From Nitrosomonas sp. Nm51 (lineage in GTDB: Bacteria; Pseudomonadota; Gammaproteobacteria; Burkholderiales; Nitrosomonadaceae): a DNA stretch of 64,000 nucleotides. The stretch covers positions 62,001 to 126,000 of the forward strand of contig NZ_FOGH01000002.1 in NCBI RefSeq assembly GCF_900111165.1, written 5' to 3'. Every line of letters begins with the position of its first letter. Position 1 is the stretch's first letter. The translations under genes were made by a program, and so were the position numbers. Below the pieces are notes generated by a model. That model searched no databases and had not been told where the DNA came from. It saw nothing but the letters and a program-made list of their open reading frames with translations. Shown here piece by piece: positions 1-9,106 of this stretch.

Positions 1-1168
1 TTTCATCAACGACGACAGATACTTTGATCTCAGAAGTGGCGATCATCTGGATATTGATTCCTTCCTCAGCCAAAACACGAAACATTTTGCTGGCAATGCC
101 TGCATGCGATCGCATGCCTACACCGACAACGGAAACTTTTGCAATCCTGTCGCCGCCGATGACATCGCGGGCACCGATATGCGGTTGAATTTTTTCACGA
201 ATGATATTCATTGTGTTGTTAAAGTCATTACGGTGAACAGTGAACGAGAAATCGGTTAAGTCATCATGACTGACGTTTTGAATAATCATGTCCACATCAA
301 TATTGGCATCCGCAACCGGCCCAAGTATCTGGTAGGCGATGCCAGGATGATCGGGAACACCTAAAACAGTGATTTTTGCTTCGTCCCGGTTAAATGCGAT
401 ACCCGAAATTACCGGCTGTTCCATATGCTCATTTTCCTCAAAAGTTATCAGTGTGCCTGGCCCTTCTTCTTCAAAGCTGGATAAAACTCTCAACTTAACT
501 TTATATTTACCCGCAAATTCAACCGCTCGTAACTGCAATACTTTTGAGCCAAGGCTGGCCATTTCCAGCATTTCTTCGAATGTAATACGATCAAGACGTC
601 TTGCTTCAGGTACAACACGCGGGTCGGTAGTGTAGATGCCGTCTACATCCGTATAAATCTGGCATTCGTCCGCTTTCAATGCGGCAGCAAGCGCAACACC
701 CGTGGTGTCAGATCCGCCGCGCCCTAATGTGGTTATATTTCCATGCTGATCAACACCCTGAAATCCGGCGACGATGACAACATGTCCATTGTCGAGATCA
801 GTGCGGATTTTGTCCTGGTCTATGTTCAAAATGCGGGCTTTGGTGTGGGCGCAGTCTGTCAGTATTCTTACCTGTGCGCCGGTGTAGCTTTTAGCCTTGA
901 CTTTCAATGCCATTAAAGCCATTGAAAGTAACGCAATCGAAACCTGCTCTCCAGTCGATACCATGACATCCATTTCACGTGGATCCGGATTGTTCTGAAC
1001 TTCCCGGGCCAAAGCGATCAACCTGTTTGTTTCGCCACTCATAGCCGAAACAACAACTATGATCCGGTGTCCCTGTGCATGGAATTTAGCCACCCTGCGG
1101 GCAACATTCCTGACGCGCTCGGTGCTTCCAACAGAAGTGCCACCATATTTTTGAACGTAAAATGCCAC
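1..1168 (-). CDS. lysC: Aspartate kinase (partial, C-terminus beyond window edge)
   Basis: Catalyses ATP-dependent phosphorylation of aspartate, the first step to lysine, threonine and methionine. Translating the minus strand from a GTG at 1166-1168 gives MAFYVQKYGGTSVG, the aspartokinase N-terminal signature, followed by the STGEQVS and GRGGSDTT substrate-loop motifs. Regulatory ACT-domain sequence follows (residues about 265-389), including SFTVHRND and VGVGMRSHAGIA. About 389 residues are present, so only the last 15-20 of a roughly 405-residue enzyme are missing. The GTG start is chosen because it places the KYGGTSVG motif at the usual distance; no ATG lies upstream in frame near it. No riboswitch-like leader was recognised. 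The neighbouring cysB-like gene is read in the same direction. Confidence 0.95.
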   Translation of the reverse strand, partial: MAFYVQKYGGTSVGSTERVRNVARRVAKFHAQGHRIIVVVSAMSGETNRLIALAREVQNNPDPREMDVMVSTGEQVSIALLSMALMALKVKAKSYTGAQVRILTDCAHTKARILNIDQDKIRTDLDNGHVVIVAGFQGVDQHGNITTLGRGGSDTTGVALAAALKADECQIYTDVDGIYTTDPRVVPEARRLDRITFEEMLEMASLGSKVLQLRAVEFAGKYKVKLRVLSSFEEEGPGTLITFEENEHMEQPVISGIAFNRDEAKITVLGVPDHPGIAYQILGPVADANIDVDMIIQNVSHDDLTDFSFTVHRNDFNNTMNIIREKIQPHIGARDVIGGDRIAKVSVVGVGMRSHAGIASKMFRVLAEEGINIQMIATSEIKVSVVVDE

Positions 1169-1270
1169 AGATTACTGATCCATTCTTTCGTAATGAATCC
1201 CCGATAAAAAACGCAAGATTTTACACTTTTCTTTGCCGAATTACTAATTTGTAATTGCCGACTCAGCCAG

Positions 1271-2200
1271 TCAAACTGCGCCTTGCTTTAGTTTTTCCTG
1301 AATGCTGTTTTTGTTCAGATGCGGCGCAAACATTTCAATAAAATCAAAAACAAAGCCTTGTAAATAACTGTTGCGGCTGATGCCAATCCGCGTTGTGCTG
1401 GATTCAAACAGGTGACTTGCATCAATTGCTTCAAGGTGCTTGTCGCGTAAGGGATCAAAAGCCATTTTGGCCAGGATGCCGATACCCAGACCCAGTTCCA
1501 CATAAGTTTTAATGACATCTGAATCAATTGCGGTTAATACAACGTTTGGGGTCAGACCTTTGCTTTCGAATGCCTGATTGATTTTGGAGCGACCGGTAAA
1601 TGCAAAATCATACGTGATTATGGGGTGCTGGCTGATTGCTTCGAGTGTCAGTTTTTTTTTCTGTAACAGGGAATGTCCGGGTGGTACGACGATGCAACGA
1701 TTCCACTGATAGCATGGCAACATTATCAGTTCGTGAAAATGCTCAATGGCTTCAGTGGCGATGGCGATATCCGCTTCACCTGAGGTGACCAGCGCGGATA
1801 TTTGAGTAGGACTGCCCTGGCGCAAAATAAGCCGAACTTTGGGGTGAATCGCGGTAAACCGCTTGATTACGGGAGGAAGAGCGTAACGTGCCTGTGTGTG
1901 GGTCGTTGCAATGGTTAATGTCCCCTTGTCTTCGTGTGTAAATTCCTGCGCGGCCTTTTTCAGATTTTCAGCTTCTTGCAGCACCTTGCGTGCAATGTGA
2001 AGAATGGTGAGGCCGGGTGGCGTGATTTGTACTATACGTTTGCCGTTACGGATAAAAATCTGTACTCCGAGCTCTTCCTCGAGCAGTTGTATTTGCTTGC
2101 TGATAGCCGGTTGCGACGTATGCAGTTTTTGTGCGGTTTTAGACAGGTTAAGTTGATGATTCGCCGCTTCGCACAGGTAGCGTAATTGCCGGAGTTTCAT
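1271..2200 (-). CDS. cysB: LysR-family regulator of sulfur assimilation, CysB type
   Basis: A 309-residue LysR-type regulator. The N-terminal helix-turn-helix (residues about 1-60, with LSKTAQKLHTSQPAISKQI) is followed by an effector-binding domain carrying TTHTQARYALPP, a sequence typical of CysB/Cbl and involved in sulfate or N-acetylserine sensing in those families. It is transcribed away from the TauE-like exporter and lies next to the cysI-cysH-cysD-cysN cluster, so control of that cluster is the obvious inference. The intergenic stretch 2201-2331 is very AT rich and would hold both divergent promoters. No clean CysB site could be picked by eye. The other possibility is Cbl, a paralogue. 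Confidence 0.9.
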   Translation of the reverse strand: MKLRQLRYLCEAANHQLNLSKTAQKLHTSQPAISKQIQLLEEELGVQIFIRNGKRIVQITPPGLTILHIARKVLQEAENLKKAAQEFTHEDKGTLTIATTHTQARYALPPVIKRFTAIHPKVRLILRQGSPTQISALVTSGEADIAIATEAIEHFHELIMLPCYQWNRCIVVPPGHSLLQKKKLTLEAISQHPIITYDFAFTGRSKINQAFESKGLTPNVVLTAIDSDVIKTYVELGLGIGILAKMAFDPLRDKHLEAIDASHLFESSTTRIGISRNSYLQGFVFDFIEMFAPHLNKNSIQEKLKQGAV

Positions 2201-2331
2201 TTGAAGTTTAATTTTAGTAATAAAAAGTTATAATAATGTAACATAATATTATTTTGAATTATATAAAGAACTTGATACTATGCCGCCTTTTCCAAAAAAA
2301 CCAAAAAATTAAAATAGGAAAATAAATGTAA

Positions 2332-3111
2332 ATGGAAATGGGTTATACGTTATCCGGGCTGCTAGTCGGTTTTATTGTTGGCGTCACAGGCGTTGGCGGC
2401 GGTTCCCTGATGACGCCATTGCTGATAATGGTATTCGGTATTCAGCCGGCAATTGCCGTGGGTACTGATTTGCTTTATGCGGCATTAACAAAAGCAGGTG
2501 GCGCTTGGGTACATAGCCGACAAAAAACTGTGCATTGGAAGTTGGTTGGCCATCTGGCTATGGGGAGTGTGCCTGCGGCTGTTTGTACGGTGATTGTATT
2601 AAATGTAGTCAGCGTCGATCATGAATTTTTTTCTAAGCTGATTACGAGCACACTGGGACTGGCATTGATCCTGACCGCGATGGCGCTGTTATTCCGGCAG
2701 CAATTAACGCGACTGGGCAAGTCGCACTTCGGTTTTTTGGTAGAATGGCGTGATCGGCATATTGTATTGGCTACAGTAATGACAGGTGTGATCCTGGGCA
2801 TACTTGTAACAATTTCATCTGTCGGCGCGGGTGCGCTGGGTATGGTCGTGTTGTTCATGCTATATCCGCGTCTGCCTGCTGTCACTCTGGTGGGTAGTGA
2901 TATTGCCCATGCAGTGCCGCTGACATTGGTTGCTGGTTTGGGGCATGCTTATATGGGCTCAGTCGATTACAGCCTGCTGGTAAGTTTGCTGGTTGGCTCC
3001 TTGCCTGGAATATATCTTGGCAGTCACGTCAGCAAACGTATACCGGACCGTTTTTTGCGTCCGGTGTTAGCGACTATTCTGATTGTCATTGGTGTCAAAC
3101 TGGTTGCATAG
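2332..3111 (+). CDS. TauE/SafE-family sulfite/organosulfonate exporter
   Basis: A 259-residue polytopic inner-membrane protein with about eight hydrophobic segments and the internally repeated GVGGGSLMTPLL and SSVGAGALGMVVLFMLYP motifs of the TauE/SafE (DUF81) family. These proteins are thought to move sulfite, sulfonates or related anions across the cytoplasmic membrane. The position between cysB and the sulfite-reductase cluster fits a role in relieving sulfite excess or exchanging sulfur anions, but direction and substrate are inference. The start at 2332 is used; ATG at 2338 is an alternative, since both sit in the same AT-rich leader with only a weak Shine-Dalgarno sequence. Confidence 0.85.
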   Translation: MEMGYTLSGLLVGFIVGVTGVGGGSLMTPLLIMVFGIQPAIAVGTDLLYAALTKAGGAWVHSRQKTVHWKLVGHLAMGSVPAAVCTVIVLNVVSVDHEFFSKLITSTLGLALILTAMALLFRQQLTRLGKSHFGFLVEWRDRHIVLATVMTGVILGILVTISSVGAGALGMVVLFMLYPRLPAVTLVGSDIAHAVPLTLVAGLGHAYMGSVDYSLLVSLLVGSLPGIYLGSHVSKRIPDRFLRPVLATILIVIGVKLVA

Positions 3112-3194
3112 CTTCGGTTGGCGGCACGATACGGGAATTAATTGTTTTATAATCAAAGAAAAAATATACGGATGTAATAAGGGGCTGATTTCAT

Positions 3195-3425
3195 ATGAGT
3201 ACAAATGTTGAAAATAAACCAAAACAGGTTACCTGGTTTAATGGATGCGGCGGGCGTATTGGTGTCGTTGTTGGCGAGAAGGGTGATTTTGCCTATATCG
3301 GTATGGCATTGAGGCATGATGAAGACGATGATGTTGATCATATTATGAAGTATGGCGCCAAATTTCCGCTGGACGCGGCAATGTTATTACCTGTTTCCAA
3401 AAATTACACCAAAGCCGAATCCTGA
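3195..3425 (+). CDS. Small conserved-looking protein in the sulfur cluster, function unknown
   Basis: Encodes 76 residues starting from an ATG with an AAGGGG Shine-Dalgarno sequence about 12 bases upstream. It has no signal peptide or membrane segment. The N-terminal half has a compact glycine-rich stretch (TWFNGCGGRIGVVVGEKGD) and the middle an acidic run (HDEDDDVDHI). It is not recognised as a named family. It lies between the sulfite exporter and cysI and reads in the same direction, suggesting co-expression with sulfate assimilation. The good ribosome-binding site and clear globular composition argue for a real gene. Confidence 0.65.
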   Translation: MSTNVENKPKQVTWFNGCGGRIGVVVGEKGDFAYIGMALRHDEDDDVDHIMKYGAKFPLDAAMLLPVSKNYTKAES

Positions 3426-3535
3426 GGATCAAGCAGCTTAGTTTTGCCGATGTCTGCAAAATTCACAACAAATGAATTGTTAGTGCTGAGTCCGTCTAAA
3501 CATAGACATCGAACGGACAAACGGAGGGATAGAAA

Positions 3536-5284
3536 ATGTATTGTTACGATGAATATGATCAAATAATGATTGATGAGCGTGTCGCGCAGTTTCGTGACCA
3601 GGTGCGCCGGCGTTTGGCAAATGAGTTAACGGAAACTGAATTTTTGCCATTGAGACTGCAAAACGGTTTGTATATGCAGGTACACGGTTACATGCTGCGC
3701 ATTGCCATACCTTATGGCCTGGTTTCTTCAAGGCAGGTGCGTGTGCTCGCACACATTGCGCGCAAATACGATCGTGGTTACGGTCATTTCACTACGCGTC
3801 AGAATATACAGTTCAACTGGCTAAAACTGGAAGATACGCCGGATGTGCTGGCTGATCTGGCGTCTGTTCAGATGCATGCTATTCAGACTTCCGGCAATTG
3901 TATTCGGAATATTACTTCAGACGAATTTGCGGGTGTGGCGCAAGATGAAATAGTTGACCCACGGCCTTATGCTGAAATTTTGCGCCAGTGGAGCACTTTT
4001 CATCCGGAATTTGCCTACTTGCCGCGTAAATTTAAAATTGCCGTGAGTGGTGCCGTACAGGACCGTGCTGCTGTTCAAGCGCATGATATCGGTCTGTCTA
4101 TAATCAAAAACGCTAAAGGCGAGGTTGGTTTTCGCGTTTTTGTGGGCGGAGGTCTCGGACGTACGCCGATAGTCGGCAGCGAAATTTGTGAATTTGTACC
4201 GTGGCAACATATTCTGACATATGTCGAATCAATTCTGCGCATATACAACCAGTTTGGCCGCCGCGATAACAAGTTTAAAGCACGTATTAAAATCCTTGTA
4301 AAAGCACTTGGCATCGATGAATTCAGACGTTTGGTTGAAGAAGACTGGACGCATATCAAAGACGGATCAGGCACGTTGACGGCTGAGGAAGTTGAACGTG
4401 TTTCCGGTTTTTTCACCGGTCCTGACTATGAAACCTTGCCCGAACATGATTCCAAACTGAATGAATTCAAAGCTGATAACCGGCGATTTTCCAACTGGAT
4501 GCTTAGCAATGTAAAACCGCATCGAATGCCGGGTTATGCCATTGTGGTCTTGTCTCTGAAAAAACCAGGTGAAGCACCTGGTGATGCAACTGACGCGCAA
4601 ATGGATGCTATAGCCGATTTGGCGGATCGGTACTGTTTCGGTGAGATGCGTATTACGCATCAGCAGAATATCGTATTTGCGGATGTCAAACAATCGGACT
4701 TGATTGAACTGTGGCAGCAATTGACAAAACTGGAACTTGCATCACCCAATATTGGGTTATTGACGGATATGATCAGTTGCCCGGGAGCGGAATTCTGTAC
4801 GTTGGCCAATGCCCGTTCGATACCGTTGGCCAAGTCGATCGCTGAGCGCTTCGAAAGTATAGATTTTCAGCATGACATCGGCGAAATTACGCTCAATATT
4901 TCCGGATGTATGAATGCTTGCGGACAAAATCATATCGGAAATATTGGTATAACCGGTGTTGAAAAGAAAAACCACGAGGAATGGTATCAGATAGCTATTG
5001 GCGGCGCGGAAGGCAATGATTGCTCAATGGGTAAAATTCTGGGCCCATCGTTTAAATTCCATCAGGTCCCGGAAGCAATTGACCGGATTCTACACGTTTA
5101 TTTGCTTGAGCGTGTTGACGAAAATGAGCGTTTTATTGAAACAGTGCGGAGAATCGGCCATCAACCGTTTAAAGAACATGTTTATGCTGCAGAATTTGGC
5201 GATGAACCCGTATTGGATTCACCGGATGATAAGGCTGTGATTTCTGCGCAATATGACGTTCCCTTTTATTCTCCCAGGTTTTAA
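3536..5284 (+). CDS. cysI: Siroheme [4Fe-4S] sulfite (nitrite/sulfite) reductase
   Basis: A 582-residue member of the nitrite/sulfite reductase family, which carries out six-electron reduction of sulfite to sulfide (or nitrite to ammonia). It has the duplicated ferredoxin-like and catalytic halves. The siroheme/4Fe-4S ligands are visible as C415-x5-C421 (CPGAEFC) and C458-x3-C462 (SGCMNACGQNH). A strong GGAGGG ribosome site precedes the ATG. The stop is 5 bases before the DUF934 gene, and cysH, cysD and cysN follow, so it is assigned to sulfite reduction rather than nitrite reduction. No cysJ flavoprotein is adjacent, so the electron donor must be ferredoxin-like or the large flavoprotein at 9.1 kb. 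The symbol follows common annotation of this betaproteobacterial arrangement. Confidence 0.88.
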   Translation: MYCYDEYDQIMIDERVAQFRDQVRRRLANELTETEFLPLRLQNGLYMQVHGYMLRIAIPYGLVSSRQVRVLAHIARKYDRGYGHFTTRQNIQFNWLKLEDTPDVLADLASVQMHAIQTSGNCIRNITSDEFAGVAQDEIVDPRPYAEILRQWSTFHPEFAYLPRKFKIAVSGAVQDRAAVQAHDIGLSIIKNAKGEVGFRVFVGGGLGRTPIVGSEICEFVPWQHILTYVESILRIYNQFGRRDNKFKARIKILVKALGIDEFRRLVEEDWTHIKDGSGTLTAEEVERVSGFFTGPDYETLPEHDSKLNEFKADNRRFSNWMLSNVKPHRMPGYAIVVLSLKKPGEAPGDATDAQMDAIADLADRYCFGEMRITHQQNIVFADVKQSDLIELWQQLTKLELASPNIGLLTDMISCPGAEFCTLANARSIPLAKSIAERFESIDFQHDIGEITLNISGCMNACGQNHIGNIGITGVEKKNHEEWYQIAIGGAEGNDCSMGKILGPSFKFHQVPEAIDRILHVYLLERVDENERFIETVRRIGHQPFKEHVYAAEFGDEPVLDSPDDKAVISAQYDVPFYSPRF

Positions 5285-5289
5285 CCGCT

Positions 5290-5841
5290 ATGATTATCAA
5301 AAATAATATACTCGTGGAAGACGACTGGCAGGTATTACGTTTCAACGAGCAAGAAACGGCTGAAACGGTTACGGTGTCGGAAGGTAAAGTAATTGTGCCG
5401 CTAAAAGTCTGGCAAGCGCAGCGCGACCGGCTGCTGCCGCGACAACAGCGGGGTGAAATCGGCGTCTGGTTTGCCAGTGACGACCGCCCCAAAGATTTGA
5501 AGCAAGATGTGCAGAATTTTCCTGTAATAGCTGTTGATTTTCCGGTATTTTCCGATGGGCGCGGCTATTCTATTGCCTATAATCTGAGGGTGCGGTTAGG
5601 ATTTTCCGGTGAACTGCGTGCAATTGGGGACGTGCTGCGTGACCAGCTATTCTATATGCGGCGTGTTGGTTTTGACGCGTTTGCGCCGCGACCGGATCGT
5701 GATATTCACGAAGCATTAAAAGGGCTTGAGGATTTTTCAGAGGTTTATCAATCATCATTTGATCAGAAGTTGCCTTTGTTCAAACGCGTTCATCGCAAAG
5801 GTAAATCCGCTAACGAAACGGTTAACGGTAGAAGCCATTAA
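5290..5841 (+). CDS. DUF934 family protein, sulfite-reductase accessory
   Basis: A 183-residue soluble protein of the DUF934 family, recognised by the central pattern VDFPVFSDGRGYSIAYNLR, the following LGFSGELRAIGDVLRDQLFYMRRVGFD and its place directly after the siroheme reductase. Members almost always sit between a cysI-type reductase and cysH in beta- and gammaproteobacteria. The biochemical role is not established, and a part in sulfite-reductase maturation or electron delivery is only inferred. It begins 5 bases after the cysI stop and ends 2 bases before cysH, so the three are surely co-transcribed. Confidence 0.88.
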   Translation: MIIKNNILVEDDWQVLRFNEQETAETVTVSEGKVIVPLKVWQAQRDRLLPRQQRGEIGVWFASDDRPKDLKQDVQNFPVIAVDFPVFSDGRGYSIAYNLRVRLGFSGELRAIGDVLRDQLFYMRRVGFDAFAPRPDRDIHEALKGLEDFSEVYQSSFDQKLPLFKRVHRKGKSANETVNGRSH

Positions 5842-5843
5842 AA

Positions 5844-6542
5844 ATGACTGATTTGACGCAAAAAATTGAACAGGTTGTGACGGTTCTGGCGGATACTGTC
5901 CATGATTATGCGCCGGTTGCTTTTGCCAACAGCTTGGGTGCTGAAGACATGGTTTTAACCGACCTGATCGACCGTTACAAGTTGGACATTGAAATGTTCA
6001 GTCTGGACACCGGGCGACTGCCCGAGGAAACATATGATCTGATGCAGACTGTGCGTGATCGCTATCAAACACCGCTGCGAATTTATTTTCCGAATGTTAA
6101 GCAGGTCGAGGCGTATGTTGCTAAAAACGGTGTGAACGGGTTTTATCAGAGCATAGAATTACGCAAGGCGTGCTGTCATATGCGAAAAGTAGAGCCTTTG
6201 CGGCGTGCTTTGGTAGGAAAGCGCGCCTGGATTACCGGCATTCGTAGCGAACAGGCGACAACGCGTGTGGATTTGAAGGTCTCGGCTTATGATATCAGTA
6301 CCCGTATGCAAAAAGTGAATCCGCTGCTTGAGTGGACGACTGATGACGTCTGGGCCTATATCAAACAATATGAAGTGCCCTATAACGCGTTGCATGACCA
6401 ATTCTACCCAAGTATCGGTTGCGCACCCTGTACACGCGCAGTTACCCCGGGTGAAGACATCCGGTCGGGACGATGGTGGTGGGAAGCGCCGGAAAATAAG
6501 GAATGTGGATTACATACAAATAATGTGATTCCGCTTAAGTAA
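5844..6542 (+). CDS. cysH: Adenylyl-sulfate (APS) reductase, [4Fe-4S] type
   Basis: A 232-residue thioredoxin-dependent reductase converting adenylyl sulfate to sulfite and AMP. The PP-loop region (ANSLGAEDMVL) and the C-terminal catalytic ECGLH cysteine (C221) are present. Two cysteine pairs, C110-C111 and C193-x2-C196, are the ligands of the [4Fe-4S] cluster that marks APS-specific enzymes; PAPS-specific reductases such as that of Escherichia coli lack them. This agrees with the absence of cysC (APS kinase) in the cluster. The gene follows the DUF934 gene with a 2-base gap. Confidence 0.93.
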   Translation: MTDLTQKIEQVVTVLADTVHDYAPVAFANSLGAEDMVLTDLIDRYKLDIEMFSLDTGRLPEETYDLMQTVRDRYQTPLRIYFPNVKQVEAYVAKNGVNGFYQSIELRKACCHMRKVEPLRRALVGKRAWITGIRSEQATTRVDLKVSAYDISTRMQKVNPLLEWTTDDVWAYIKQYEVPYNALHDQFYPSIGCAPCTRAVTPGEDIRSGRWWWEAPENKECGLHTNNVIPLK

Positions 6543-6623
6543 CATAAATACACAATGATCATGTCAATATTGTCAACAGATCTGAATCTGTGCTGATGTT
6601 TTTAGTAAGTAGAGAGAAAATAT

Positions 6624-7529
6624 ATGAGTAATCGCCCTTTTACCCATCTTGATGCATTGGAGAGTGAGTCCATCCATATCATGCGAGAAGTGGCGGCCGA
6701 ATGTGCCAATCCTGTGTTGCTGTTTTCGGGTGGCAAGGATTCCATTGTATTGCTTAGGCTGGCGGAAAAAGCTTTTCGGCCCTGCCGTTTTCCGTTTCCC
6801 CTGATGCACATCGATACGGAACATAACTTTCCTGAAGTGATTGAGTTTCGTGATCATCGCGCCAGAGAACTGGGCGAACGCCTGATTGTACGCAGTATGG
6901 AAGATTCAATTAAAAAGGGCAGAGTGGTATTGCGTTCAGAAACTCAAAGCCGCAATCCTTTTCAATCAGTTACACTGCTAGACGCAATCGCCGAATTCAG
7001 TTTTGACGCCTGTATCGGCGGCGCCCGCCGGGATGAAGAAAAAGCCCGTGCCAAGGAACGAATTTTTTCCTTTCGTGATGAATTCGGTCAATGGGATCCA
7101 AAAAATCAGCGTCCGGAGTTATGGGATTTATATAATACGCGAACCCATCCAGGCGAGAATATTCGTGTTTTTCCGATAAGTAACTGGACGGAACTGGATG
7201 TGTGGGAATACATTGCACGTGAAAAACTGGAGGTGCCATCGATTTATTTTGCGCATGAACGCGACGTGGTCCGGCGTGAAACCGGTTTGTTGCCGGTATC
7301 GCATCTGGTGCAACCTGGATCAAACGAGCGGGCGGAAAAAATGACCGTACGATTTCGTACAGTTGGTGACATGAGCTGTACCTGTCCTGTGGCTTCGAAT
7401 GCTGCCACGGTTGAAGCAATTATTGCTGAAACCGCAATGACGCGTATTACGGAACGGGGTGCTACGCGCATGGATGATCAAACTTCCGAAGCATCTATGG
7501 AGTTGCGCAAGAAAGAAGGCTATTTTTAA
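6624..7529 (+). CDS. cysD: Sulfate adenylyltransferase subunit 2
   Basis: A 301-residue ATP-pyrophosphatase-fold subunit that forms APS from sulfate and ATP together with the CysN GTPase. The PP-loop FSGGKDSIVLL is near residue 35, and family motifs such as CIGGARRDEEKARAKERIFSFRD and the C-terminal cysteine-containing MSCTCPVAS segment are intact. The length matches the family. It lies 81 bases after cysH and 135 bases before the probable cysN start, in the same direction. Confidence 0.96.
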   Translation: MSNRPFTHLDALESESIHIMREVAAECANPVLLFSGGKDSIVLLRLAEKAFRPCRFPFPLMHIDTEHNFPEVIEFRDHRARELGERLIVRSMEDSIKKGRVVLRSETQSRNPFQSVTLLDAIAEFSFDACIGGARRDEEKARAKERIFSFRDEFGQWDPKNQRPELWDLYNTRTHPGENIRVFPISNWTELDVWEYIAREKLEVPSIYFAHERDVVRRETGLLPVSHLVQPGSNERAEKMTVRFRTVGDMSCTCPVASNAATVEAIIAETAMTRITERGATRMDDQTSEASMELRKKEGYF

Positions 7530-7664
7530 AAATCCGGATGTACTTGGAATATAGTTTCGTTGACTGCGCAAACACCGCGGCGGGTCAATGTAAACTGTTC
7601 CAAAGTCAAACCAGACCCGGAAGTTATGTTTCAGTGCGGTGGAAAAATTCCAGAAAGGATATCG

Positions 7665-8945
7665 ATGGCTGCAATTGAGAAAATTCTGCTTGATCAGACC
7701 GAATTATTACGTTTTATAACCGCTGGTAGTGTAGACGATGGCAAAAGCACTTTGATCGGCCGCCTGCTGCATGATTCCAAATCAATTTTTGAGGACCAGC
7801 TCAGTTCAATTACCAACACCACGCATCGTCGTGGCATGGAAGGTGTCGATTTGTCCCTGCTGACAGATGGACTGCAGGCTGAACGTGAGCAGGGGATAAC
7901 TATCGATGTCGCCTATCGATATTTTGCCACGCCCAAACGCAAATTCATCATTGCTGATACACCCGGTCATGAACAGTATACCCGTAACATGGTGACTGGT
8001 GCTTCAACGGCCAATCTGGCTGTTATTTTGATTGATGCGCGCAAAGGAGTGCTGACGCAATCGCGCCGTCATGCCTACCTTGCCAGCCTGGTCGGTATTC
8101 CGCATCTGGTGGTAGCCGTGAACAAGATGGATCTCGTCGATTATTCGCAATCGGTATTTGACGAAATCTGCAGGGATTTCTCGGTATTCGCTGAAAGACT
8201 CAATTTGCAACATGTCGATTTTATTCCCATATCTGCATTACAGGGCGACATGGTGGTTGAGCGTGGTGACCGGCTGAACTGGTACAAGGGCATAACGTTA
8301 ATGGATTTACTGGAAAACGTTTCCATCAGCCATGATATTAACCGTCAGGATTTTCGTTTTCCTGTGCAATGGGTGTGCCGGCCGCATACCGAAAAACTGC
8401 ATGATTTCAGAGGTTATATGGGACGTATTGAATCAGGCGCTATACAGACCGGCGACGCCGTTACGGTGTTGCCGTCCGGGTTGAATTCCCGGATAAAGGA
8501 AATCGTGCTGTATGAAGGTCTTGTCAATGAAGCCGAAGCACCGCAATCGATTACATTAACGATTGAAGATCACCTTGATATTTCCCGCGGTGATGTTCTG
8601 GTCAAAACAGGCGACCTGCCTCAGGTTACCAAAGTTTTTGATGCGATGTTGTGCTGGCTTTCGGAGCAACCGCTTGATCCGGCCAGAAAGTATCTGATCA
8701 AGCATGCAACCCGTGTCGTCAAGGCTGTCGTTAGCCGCATCGATTATCGCGTTGATGTAAATACGATGGATCATCAAGCGTCGGACAATTTAACAATGAA
8801 TGATATTGCGCACGTGAATATCAAAGTCCAGCAGCCACTGGTATGCGATGACTATCAGCGAAATCGTGCAACAGGTTGTTTTATCGTGATTGATGAAAGC
8901 AGTAATAACACTGTTGGCGCAGGCATGATATGTGCGGTAGTTTGA
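7665..8945 (+). CDS. cysN: Sulfate adenylyltransferase subunit 1 (GTPase)
   Basis: A 426-residue EF-Tu-like GTPase subunit that drives APS synthesis. G motifs are GSVDDGKSTLIG (P-loop), DTPGHEQYTRNM and NKMDL. Beta-barrel domains follow and there is no fused CysC kinase. The reading frame is open back to a TTG at 7560, but the ATG at 7665 is preferred: AAAGGA lies 6 bases upstream, and MAAIEKILLDQTELLRF matches where family members start. A strong hairpin terminator follows the stop, closing the sulfate-assimilation unit. Confidence 0.95.
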   Translation: MAAIEKILLDQTELLRFITAGSVDDGKSTLIGRLLHDSKSIFEDQLSSITNTTHRRGMEGVDLSLLTDGLQAEREQGITIDVAYRYFATPKRKFIIADTPGHEQYTRNMVTGASTANLAVILIDARKGVLTQSRRHAYLASLVGIPHLVVAVNKMDLVDYSQSVFDEICRDFSVFAERLNLQHVDFIPISALQGDMVVERGDRLNWYKGITLMDLLENVSISHDINRQDFRFPVQWVCRPHTEKLHDFRGYMGRIESGAIQTGDAVTVLPSGLNSRIKEIVLYEGLVNEAEAPQSITLTIEDHLDISRGDVLVKTGDLPQVTKVFDAMLCWLSEQPLDPARKYLIKHATRVVKAVVSRIDYRVDVNTMDHQASDNLTMNDIAHVNIKVQQPLVCDDYQRNRATGCFIVIDESSNNTVGAGMICAVV

Positions 8946-8972
8946 ACATGATGGGATAAACATTTTGCGCAT

Positions 8973-9006
8973 AATTGCGCCAGCTACGCAGCTGGCGCAA
9001 TTTTCT
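8973..9006 (+). terminator. Rho-independent-like terminator of the cys operon
   Basis: A perfect 13-bp stem (AATTGCGCCAGCT paired with AGCTGGCGCAATT) with a 4-base loop ACGC, starting 28 bases after the cysN stop and followed by TTCTTG. The stem is long and GC rich in its core. The T tract is short. Confidence 0.8.
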
Positions 9007-9106
9007 TGAGCTTACAGTTTTGCCACTGTCAAATTACCTTGTTCGTAACACATTGCTTGTAATTAACTGAATTTTATTTTCGATATTGAGATTTTGAATT
9101 AAATTT

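Noticed and set aside
7560-7664. TTG-started extension of cysN
   Set aside because: ATG 7665 has a good Shine-Dalgarno sequence and fits the family N-terminus.
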